18,607 bases of DNA from Rickettsiales bacterium (GTDB lineage: Bacteria; Pseudomonadota; Alphaproteobacteria; Rickettsiales; JANQQO01), in the NCBI GenBank assembly GCA_028289305.1, contig JANQQO010000174.1, positions 1-18,607 of the forward strand, read 5' to 3'. Positions 13,421 through 18,607 of the stretch are shown piece by piece. A program made the translations under genes and the position numbers. Each line of letters starts with the position of its first letter. Within the stretch, counting starts at the first letter, position 1. The notes under the pieces were generated by a model that was given only the letters and a program-made list of their open reading frames with translations, was not told the origin of the DNA and searched no databases.

Positions 13421-15277
13421 ATGACAACAAAAACACCCGATCACGGCCCTGAATTCCTCCGCGCGCAGCTGAAAACCTTGCCCAGCGCGCCGGGCGTATA
13501 CCGTATGCTGAATGCCAAGGGCGAGGTGCTCTATGTCGGCAAGGCCAAACATCTCAAAAAACGCGTCAGCGCCTATACACAGCTCAGTAAGCTCCCTGCT
13601 CGGCTACAGCGCATGGTTTCCGCCACCCACGCGCTGGAAATCACTACCACCGCCACGGAGGCCGAAGCCCTGTTGCTCGAGGCCAATCTCATCAAGCACC
13701 ACGCCCCGCGCTATAACATATTGTTAAAAGATGATAAATCTTTCCCCTATATCGCCATTGATGACACCCACGCCTTCCCGCGCATCAGTAAATATCGCGG
13801 TGCGCAGCACAAAGGCCATAGCTATTTCGGCCCTTTCGCCTCGGCCGGCGATGTTAATCGCGCGCTCGCCGCCATCCAGAAAGCGTTCTTAATCCGCCCC
13901 TGCAGCGATAACGTCTTCGCAAACCGCACCCGCCCCTGCATGGAATACCAGATCAAGCGCTGCTCCGCCCCTTGCGTCGGCCGCATCAGCGAGAGCGATT
14001 ACGCCGCCTTGCTCGCCGATGCCAAAGCCTTCCTTTCCGGTAAAAGCCAGCGCATTCAAGATACGCTCGCCGCACAGATGGAGGAAGCCTCCGCCGCGCT
14101 AGATTACGAGCGTGCCGCCAGCCTGCGCGATCGCCTGCGAGCACTCGCACATATCCAAGCCCGCCAGCACATCAACGCGCCACAGCTCAAAGACGCCGAC
14201 ATCATCGGCCTATTCAGCAAGGGTGATCAGGTCTGTATCCAGGTCTTTTTCGTCCGCGCCGGCCATACGCTCGGCAACCGCGCCTTCTTCCCGGTCCACA
14301 CCGAGGAGCACACGCCGGAGGTCATCATGGAGGCCTTTCTCGGCCGGTTTTACCACACCCACACCCCACCACAGCAGCTCCTGCTCAGCCATCCCATTTA
14401 TGGTCAGAACATCATGGAAGAAGCGCTCAGCAGTGTGGCGAAAAAACCCGTCACCATCCACCTACCGCAGCGCGGCGAAAAACGCCGCCTCATCGAGATG
14501 GTCTGTCGCAATGCCGAAGAGGCCCTCCAGCGCAAGCAGCAAGAAATCGCGAGCGAACACAGCCTGCTGAAAGGCGTAGAAGAAGCCTTCGGCCTCGATA
14601 GTACACCTGAGCGCATCGAAGTCTATGATAACAGCCACATCATGGGCAGCCACCCGGTCGGCGCAATGGTCGTCGCCGGCACAGAAGGCTTCCTCAAAAA
14701 CGCCTATCGCCGCTTCACCGTCGATGCTGGCTCGCGCACCGGCGGCGATGACTACGCCATGCTGCGTGAGGTGTTCACCCGCCGCTTCGGCCGGCTCCAG
14801 CGCGAAGATCCTGATAGAGAGCGTGGATGGCCCGATCTCGTCCTCATCGATGGCGGCCCGGGCCATATGCGCGCCGCGCAAGACGTCTTCGCCGATCTTG
14901 GCATCAGCGATCTGCCCTTTGTCTGCATCGCCAAGGGCCCGGATCGCAACGCGGGCCGCGAAAAATTTTATATGCCTGACCGCCCCGCATTTTCTCTTGC
15001 CAAGAATGATCCGGTGTTATATTACCTCCAGCGGTTGCGGGATGAAGCGCATCGCTTTGCGATCTTTTCACACAGAAGCAAGCGTTCGCGCGCCATTCAG
15101 CGTTCTGAACTTGATAGTATTCCAGGCATTGGCCCCACGCGAAAAAAGGCACTACTCAACTATTACGGGAGTGTAGCTGCCATAAAGCAAGCAGGCCTTG
15201 AAGATTTAGAAAAAGTCCCTGGGATCAGCAAGCAGATCGCCCGCACTATTTTTTCACATTTACATGTGGAAAGTTAA
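13421..15277 (+). CDS. uvrC: Excinuclease ABC subunit C
   Basis: UvrC makes both incisions around bulky lesions in the UvrABC nucleotide-excision repair complex. The 618-residue product is full length. The N-terminal GIY-YIG nuclease domain has GVYRM at 25-29 and YVGKAKHLKKRVSAY at 38-52. A Cys-containing segment with CMEYQIKRCSAPCVG is at about 175-190. The UVR helical hairpin that binds UvrB (QMEEASAALDYERAASLRDR) is at about 223. The RNase H-like 5'-incision domain has RIEVYDNSHIMGSHPVGAMV with its catalytic Asp, and LVLIDGGPGH. The C-terminal tandem helix-hairpin-helix reads SIPGIGPTRKKALLNYYGS and KVPGISKQIARTI. A GTG directly before the ATG is also possible; Shine-Dalgarno pairing (ACAGG) is weak for both. 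It is followed by a structured repeat, not by pgsA or moa genes. Confidence 0.98.
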   Translation: MTTKTPDHGPEFLRAQLKTLPSAPGVYRMLNAKGEVLYVGKAKHLKKRVSAYTQLSKLPARLQRMVSATHALEITTTATEAEALLLEANLIKHHAPRYNILLKDDKSFPYIAIDDTHAFPRISKYRGAQHKGHSYFGPFASAGDVNRALAAIQKAFLIRPCSDNVFANRTRPCMEYQIKRCSAPCVGRISESDYAALLADAKAFLSGKSQRIQDTLAAQMEEASAALDYERAASLRDRLRALAHIQARQHINAPQLKDADIIGLFSKGDQVCIQVFFVRAGHTLGNRAFFPVHTEEHTPEVIMEAFLGRFYHTHTPPQQLLLSHPIYGQNIMEEALSSVAKKPVTIHLPQRGEKRRLIEMVCRNAEEALQRKQQEIASEHSLLKGVEEAFGLDSTPERIEVYDNSHIMGSHPVGAMVVAGTEGFLKNAYRRFTVDAGSRTGGDDYAMLREVFTRRFGRLQREDPDRERGWPDLVLIDGGPGHMRAAQDVFADLGISDLPFVCIAKGPDRNAGREKFYMPDRPAFSLAKNDPVLYYLQRLRDEAHRFAIFSHRSKRSRAIQRSELDSIPGIGPTRKKALLNYYGSVAAIKQAGLEDLEKVPGISKQIARTIFSHLHVES

Positions 15278-15310
15278 GATTGTTTTGGTTATGCTGTGCG
15301 CCCAGCCCAC

Positions 15311-15326
15311 CCACTATATATAGTGG
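15311..15326. repeat. 16-base perfect palindrome
   Basis: CCACTATATATAGTGG lies 34 bases after the uvrC stop and just before a possible promoter (TTGGCA 15330-15335, 19-base spacer, TATAAA 15355-15360). It could be a repressor site, but this is inference. Confidence 0.5.
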
Positions 15327-15413
15327 CACTTGGCACACAAAACAAAAGATATGGTATAAATTCAACGAGTTACGTTTACAATTAGAGGCATGAATAAAAC
15401 ATACACACAAACT

Positions 15414-15592
15414 CTCCCCCTGCCTGCGGGGGGAGCAAGAAATGCGAGCATTGTGACGCTCTTTAGAGCGGAACAGTGCCGGATTTCTGAGGGGGGTGTT
15501 TTTTCTGCTATCAGAATGACACCCCCTCCAGATTTCCTAAGTTCGCCTTTAGCTCACCAAGGAAATCTTACCTCCCCCGCAAGCAGGGGAGG
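15414..15592. repeat. MITE-like multi-hairpin element with inverted ends
   Basis: The ends, 15414-15435 and 15571-15592, are inverted copies of each other that differ mainly in C/G run lengths, and each is itself a hairpin of the CTCCCC...GGGGAG type. Inside lie a nested hairpin (GCATTGT/ACAGTGC around CGCTCT-TT-AGAGCG, 15448-15479), 19-base imperfect arms 15481-15499 and 15519-15537, and a perfect AGATTTCCT/AGGAAATCT pair (15530-15538, 15560-15568). The last loop holds CTAAGTTCGC and CTCACCAAG, which resembles the core of copy A at 5852-5880. No protein is credible here. Confidence 0.7.
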
Positions 15593-15631
15593 AGCACCTT
15601 GTTCCTTAATGTTAAAGGTAAACACACCTGC

Positions 15632-16111
15632 ATGACAGATTCGTCAAACATAAACCCCGCACTCACCAGCATCACCGCCGTGAACGACGATAACGATAGC
15701 CCCTCCTCTACTTCTGCCCCGGCAAAAAAAGGCAAAAACGGCAAGCTCGATGTCTCCGACCTCATGGCAATGCTCGATAAAAAGAAAGAAAAAGAAGGCA
15801 GCAGCCGCGTCATCCGCTTTGGCGGCGCTACCCTGCGCTCGCCCGAAGAAGACGTCTCCGGCACGCCGCATATCATCAGCTTCTGGAATGAATGCACCAT
15901 CATTACCAAGCGCCGCTTATGGCTCGGTACATGCGCCCTGCTCCTGCTGATCGCGCTCAATAACCTGTTTTATTTCACGCCAGAGGGCCGCGCATGGTTA
16001 GACACCACGCCAACCCTCTCTTTCTCTGCGCCCATCGCCGAGCAACCCACCGCTCCAGCGCCCGAGAATTCCGAGCGCCGTGAATTGCTGAACATTCTGG
16101 AGCAACGGTAG
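15632..16111 (+). CDS. Single-pass membrane protein of unknown function, coupled to TAXI gene
   Basis: The 159-residue protein has a disordered, charged N-terminus (Ser/Thr-rich, then PAKKGKNGKLDVSDLMAMLD and KKKEKEG). A short conserved-looking RVIRFGGATLRSPEED follows. One transmembrane helix at about residues 94-113 (LWLGTCALLLLIALNNLFYF) is preceded by KRR, so the N-terminus is probably cytoplasmic. A Pro-rich periplasmic tail of about 45 residues ends NSERRELLNILEQR. An in-frame TTG at 15599 is rejected: it lies against the repeat element and has no ribosome-binding site. The chosen ATG has AAAGG about 12 bases upstream, which is weak. The TAXI gene begins five bases after the stop, so the two are co-transcribed and probably act together at the inner membrane. 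I do not recognise a family. Confidence 0.75.
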   Translation: MTDSSNINPALTSITAVNDDNDSPSSTSAPAKKGKNGKLDVSDLMAMLDKKKEKEGSSRVIRFGGATLRSPEEDVSGTPHIISFWNECTIITKRRLWLGTCALLLLIALNNLFYFTPEGRAWLDTTPTLSFSAPIAEQPTAPAPENSERRELLNILEQR

Positions 16112-16116
16112 GCCCC

Positions 16117-17127
16117 ATGCGTTTTTTCACCCTGCTTTTTGCCGCCTGCGCCCTGCTCTTTGCCTCCCCGGTTAAAGCCGAACAAACCCCGCTTGGTATG
16201 GTCACAGGCATCCCCACCGGCACCTATTACACCTTCGGTGAAGAAATGCAGCAACTCGCCGCTAAGCAAGGCCTCGCCATCGATGTGAAGGCCTCCAACG
16301 GCTCGGTTGAAAACATCCAGCGCATCAGCAGCAATGAAAATGCCGCTTTCGGCATCGTCCAGTCCGACGTGCTCGGCTTCCTGCGCCGCTCCGAAAAGCC
16401 AGAGCTGCGCAATGTCGCAGAAAACCTGCGCATGATCTTCCCGTTTTACCGTGAAGAAGTCCACGTACTCGCCCATAAAACCATCCCGGATTTCACCGCT
16501 CTAAGCGGTAAGCGCATCGCAATCGGCAATGAAGGCAGCGGCAGTTGGCTCACCGCGATGAATCTGTTTGCCCTCACCGGTGTGGAACCGGCGAAAATCC
16601 TGCGCATGCGCCCGGCAGAAGCCGTGGTCGCCGTGCTCGATGGAGAAGCGGATGCGATGCTGTTTGTTGGCGGTAAGCCCATCAAATTATTCAAGAATAT
16701 TGATGAGTTGAAAATGGCCCATCGCAATAACGCCTACGCATCTCAGGTGCAAAACCTCCATTTCTTAGCGCTCACCGACCCGCGCTTATTGGAAGAATAC
16801 GAACCTTCCCGCATCACCCAGTCAGATTACGGCTTCGTAGAAGACACCATCCCCACCATCGCAGTACGCGCCATGCTCGTCTCATATGATTTCTCCGGCA
16901 TTGAAAATGCCTATAGCAAACAGCGCTGTGATGGCCTAAAACAGCTCGGCACCATCATGCGCCGCCATATCAACGCCCTCAAACAACAGGGCCACCCGAA
17001 ATGGCAGGAAGTCCACCTTGAAACTACGGTAAACCAATGGCAGCGCGATATCTGCTCTTCAGCCACCACCGCCAGTGCCAAGCTGGAAGATGAACTCTTA
17101 AAAGCCGTCCACACTTCCCGCGAGTAA
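16117..17127 (+). CDS. TAXI-family TRAP-transporter solute-binding protein
   Basis: The 336-residue protein belongs to the TAXI (TRAP-associated extracytoplasmic immunogenic) family of periplasmic binding proteins. A signal peptide is clear: MRFF, a hydrophobic core LLFAACALLFASP, and cleavage after VKA (residue about 22). The mature start GMVTGIPTGTYYTFGEEM is the family's ligand-binding loop. KASNGSVENIQRISSNENAAFGIVQSDV is characteristic, followed by GKRIAIGNEGSGSWLTAMNL and the second-lobe segment EAVVAVLDGEADAMLFVGGKP. Family members bind acidic solutes such as glutamate and pass them to TRAP membrane subunits. Here no TRAP membrane gene follows: the next gene is an ArsR-type regulator, and the preceding gene encodes a single-pass membrane protein. 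It may feed a distant TRAP permease or act as a sensor. Confidence 0.93.
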   Translation: MRFFTLLFAACALLFASPVKAEQTPLGMVTGIPTGTYYTFGEEMQQLAAKQGLAIDVKASNGSVENIQRISSNENAAFGIVQSDVLGFLRRSEKPELRNVAENLRMIFPFYREEVHVLAHKTIPDFTALSGKRIAIGNEGSGSWLTAMNLFALTGVEPAKILRMRPAEAVVAVLDGEADAMLFVGGKPIKLFKNIDELKMAHRNNAYASQVQNLHFLALTDPRLLEEYEPSRITQSDYGFVEDTIPTIAVRAMLVSYDFSGIENAYSKQRCDGLKQLGTIMRRHINALKQQGHPKWQEVHLETTVNQWQRDICSSATTASAKLEDELLKAVHTSRE

Positions 17128-17181
17128 GCACAACCATAAGATGCGTTTTTTTTAATTACTCGCCTTGTGATTTTTATTTCG

Positions 17182-17209
17182 TTGACATTTTAATTTAATT
17201 TCTTATAGT
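17182..17209 (+). promoter_or_regulatory. Consensus sigma-70 promoter of arsR-type gene, leaderless
   Basis: A perfect TTGACA (17182-17187), a 16-base A+T-rich spacer and TATAGT (17204-17209) stand seven bases before the ATG at 17217. Transcription should begin at or next to the A of the ATG, and no Shine-Dalgarno exists. The spacer and GTTAAC next to the -10 would suit autoregulation. Confidence 0.75.
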
Positions 17210-17216
17210 TAACTTC

Positions 17217-17624
17217 ATGGCTAAATACAGTTCACAAGAATTAGATTCTGTATACCACGCCCTGGCCAACAGCACGCGGCGTAAGATCCTTACACGTCTG
17301 GTTAAACAGAGTGCCGCTATCAGCGAATTGGCCGAGCCTTTTGATATGTCACTAGCCGCGGTTTCCAAGCACATCAAAGTGCTGGAAAAAGCCGGCCTTA
17401 TTACCAAACGTCAGCAAGGCACTACCCATATCTGCGATGCATCGCTTGAGCCGATTCGCAGTGCGGCTGCCTTGGTTCATTTTTTCGAACAATTCCTAGA
17501 TGCTACACCGGCAGCGCCAAGCGCTTCTGCTTCTGAAGACAGCGCTGAGGAAGAGTATAGCAGCGAGTTTGGTGGAGGTGAGGGGTCCCCTTCCACCGAT
17601 TCTACTACGGCAAACGCCGCCTAA
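17217..17624 (+). CDS. ArsR/SmtB-family winged-helix transcriptional regulator
   Basis: The 135-residue DNA-binding regulator has its winged helix-turn-helix at residues about 8-75: VYHALANSTRRKILTRLV, ISELAEPFDMSLAAVSKHIK as the recognition helix, and VLEKAGLITKRQQGTTHIC as the wing. The ELCVC-type metal site of ArsR/SmtB sensors is missing and only one Cys is present, so this is a non-metal member of the kind often paired with START/SRPBCC genes, though none is adjacent. Residues about 100-135 form an unusual low-complexity acidic Ser/Gly/Glu-rich tail. The gene is expressed from its own strong-looking promoter as a leaderless message. The target is unknown; it may control itself or the TAXI pair upstream. 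Confidence 0.92.
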   Translation: MAKYSSQELDSVYHALANSTRRKILTRLVKQSAAISELAEPFDMSLAAVSKHIKVLEKAGLITKRQQGTTHICDASLEPIRSAAALVHFFEQFLDATPAAPSASASEDSAEEEYSSEFGGGEGSPSTDSTTANAA

Positions 17625-17735
17625 TTTTTCTTAACACCGCGCCACGCGCGCGCTATAAAGCCACACGGCTGCAAAATTGATACTTTCCATCTGCACGTGA
17701 ATGCGCTATCGTCAATGCACGCAAACGTGCCAAAC

Positions 17736-17741
17736 TATACG
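17736..17741 (+). promoter_or_regulatory. Candidate -10 box before pentapeptide-repeat gene
   Basis: TATACG is followed by eight bases and the ATG at 17750. There is no Shine-Dalgarno and no clear -35. This is the same spacing as the other probable leaderless genes in the window. Confidence 0.3.
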
Positions 17742-17749
17742 ACTACGCC

Positions 17750-18361
17750 ATGCCAGAGCTTCCAAAAATCAATAGCCATCAATTGCTTGCCCGGCTCAAA
17801 CATATTGAGCCCAGCGGCCGCATTGATTTAAGCGGGATTGATCTAAGCCAGGTCAATATGCAAGAAAACCCGATCCGCGAGGCCTTCCGCCGCCTCGCCG
17901 CACGCGCGGATAACCGCAGTGGCGCTGTCTCTCCTTATATCGACCTTTCCGGCAGCAACATCACCCGGCTTGATTTCCGTGGTTACGACATGTCAAACTT
18001 CATCATGAGCCGCACCAACGCCTCCCACACCGTGTTTGTCAAAACCGTGATGTCTGATACAAAATTCGATGATGCAATCTGCGACTTTGCCGATTTCCGC
18101 CAGGCGGATCTGTATCACACCAAGCTCTATAACACCAGCATCGTCGGCGCCAATTTCGGCGGTACGCGCATGGCCTATACCCACGGGCTCGGCACGCCTG
18201 AAGACGCCATAGAGCGCTTAAGCGTGGTCGCTACTATTCGCGATGCTGAATTACCGCCACAGCTGGAACCCATGCGTGATGATATCCAAGCCGCCATCCG
18301 CAAAAATCGCGGCGATGCCGGCAGCACCGCCACAGCCGATAGCAAACCCGCTACCTCATAA
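17750..18361 (+). CDS. Pentapeptide-repeat protein
   Basis: The 203-residue soluble protein carries a central pentapeptide-repeat stretch, A(D/N)LxX-like, which folds as a right-handed quadrilateral beta-helix. Repeats are visible at residues about 20-34 (IDLSGIDLSQVNM) and about 64-140 (IDLSGSNITRLDFRGYDMS, NFIMSRTNASHTVF, DTKFDDAICDFADFRQADLY, LYNTSIVGANFGGTRM). An unrelated helical insert REAFRRLAARADNRSG lies between. The C-terminal 55 residues are not repeats. With only about 15 units it is too short to mimic DNA as fully as Qnr/MfpA proteins, and no gyrase link can be claimed. The start ATG has no Shine-Dalgarno. The RidA-like gene begins 34 bases after the stop. Confidence 0.88.
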   Translation: MPELPKINSHQLLARLKHIEPSGRIDLSGIDLSQVNMQENPIREAFRRLAARADNRSGAVSPYIDLSGSNITRLDFRGYDMSNFIMSRTNASHTVFVKTVMSDTKFDDAICDFADFRQADLYHTKLYNTSIVGANFGGTRMAYTHGLGTPEDAIERLSVVATIRDAELPPQLEPMRDDIQAAIRKNRGDAGSTATADSKPATS

Positions 18362-18395
18362 CCTATTACAAACCAACCGTAAGAAGGAGACCACT

Positions 18396-18607
18396 ATGTC
18401 TAACCCTGCTCCCATCGCTTCAGATCACTCTCCCGAAGAGGCACTCAGCGCGCTTGGCATCACCCTGCCAGAAGGCGGAAAAACCGTGCCCGGCGCGGCT
18501 TACGTGCCCTATACCGTAAGCGGTAATCAGGTGCTCGTCTCCGGCCAGCTCCCATTCGTCGATGGCGCCATCAGCATCACCGGCCAACTCGGCGATACCG
18601 TCAGCAT
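18396..18607 (+). CDS. RidA/YjgF-family protein, 5' part (runs off window)
   Basis: The first 70 residues are present. After a variable lead, SPEEALSALGITLPEGGKTVPGAAYVPY is followed by SGNQVLVSGQLPFVDGAISITGQLGD. This is the start of the longer RidA-family subgroup (COG0251-like, about 150 residues) with the typical YVPY and SGQLP strands. RidA proteins hydrolyse reactive enamines/imines from amino-acid metabolism; whether this subgroup does so is unknown, and the catalytic Arg would lie beyond the window. A good Shine-Dalgarno AAGGAG lies six bases before the ATG. It may be co-transcribed with the pentapeptide gene. Confidence 0.9.
   Translation, partial: MSNPAPIASDHSPEEALSALGITLPEGGKTVPGAAYVPYTVSGNQVLVSGQLPFVDGAISITGQLGDTVS

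Noticed and set aside
14112..15176. Long + and - strand frames within uvrC
   Set aside because: Shadows produced by the GC-rich codon use of uvrC; the translations are Ser/Arg/Pro-rich.
15390..15635. 81-residue open frame starting MNKTYTQ
   Set aside because: It runs through the multi-hairpin repeat and its translation (for example PPPDFLSSPLAHQG) is the kind produced by palindromic repeats, not a conserved protein.

Overview
The window reads as a chromosomal segment of an alphaproteobacterium. Supporting signs are the AspRS sequence type, a lysC - nitronate monooxygenase - Hpt cluster, an ExoD-family protein, a small GIY-YIG protein next to a tRNA gene, and an uncharacterised UDG-family protein of the type common in that class. 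Genus cannot be told from the sequence. By eye the + strand is C-rich over G throughout, whichever strand the genes lie on, so the window probably lies within one replichore. Conserved genes are GC-rich. Four unrecognised or poorly recognised minus-strand genes (961-1980, 2951-3760, 4794-5711, 7558-8433) are visibly more A+T-rich and sit between conserved genes, giving a mosaic left half.

Layout. 1-954 is the 3' part of aspS. 961-6282 alternates accessory genes: a TPR protein, an ExoD-like membrane protein, an unknown protein with faint kinase-like motifs, an SDR oxidoreductase, an unknown membrane protein, and a tiny GIY-YIG protein. tRNA-Ser(GCU) follows at 6403-6495, then a run of strong palindromes (6615-6730), a TylF-type methyltransferase, an AT-rich unknown, a [4Fe-4S]-type uracil-DNA glycosylase-family gene and tRNA-Pro(UGG). 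9497-12110 is a minus-strand operon-like run: lysC, nitronate monooxygenase, Hpt. From about 12.3 kb everything is on the + strand: a small coiled-coil protein with a clear promoter and terminator, a 480-base non-coding stretch with two DnaA-box-like sites, uvrC, a 180-base multi-hairpin repeat, a single-pass membrane protein coupled to a TAXI periplasmic binding protein, an ArsR-type regulator with a leaderless-type promoter, a pentapeptide-repeat protein, and the start of a RidA-family gene.

The most unusual content is non-coding. The 3' end of tRNA-Ser is duplicated (18 of 19 bases) 605 bases downstream, and the GIY-YIG gene lies between the two copies. An element of about 115 bases related in sequence occurs at that distal copy and again just downstream of tRNA-Pro, where it also begins with a copy of part of that tRNA's 3' end. 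A module of this element recurs inside the multi-hairpin repeat after uvrC. Together these suggest a family of small modular palindromic elements that targets, or has captured, tRNA 3' ends. No CRISPR array, insertion sequence, prophage gene or rRNA was seen.
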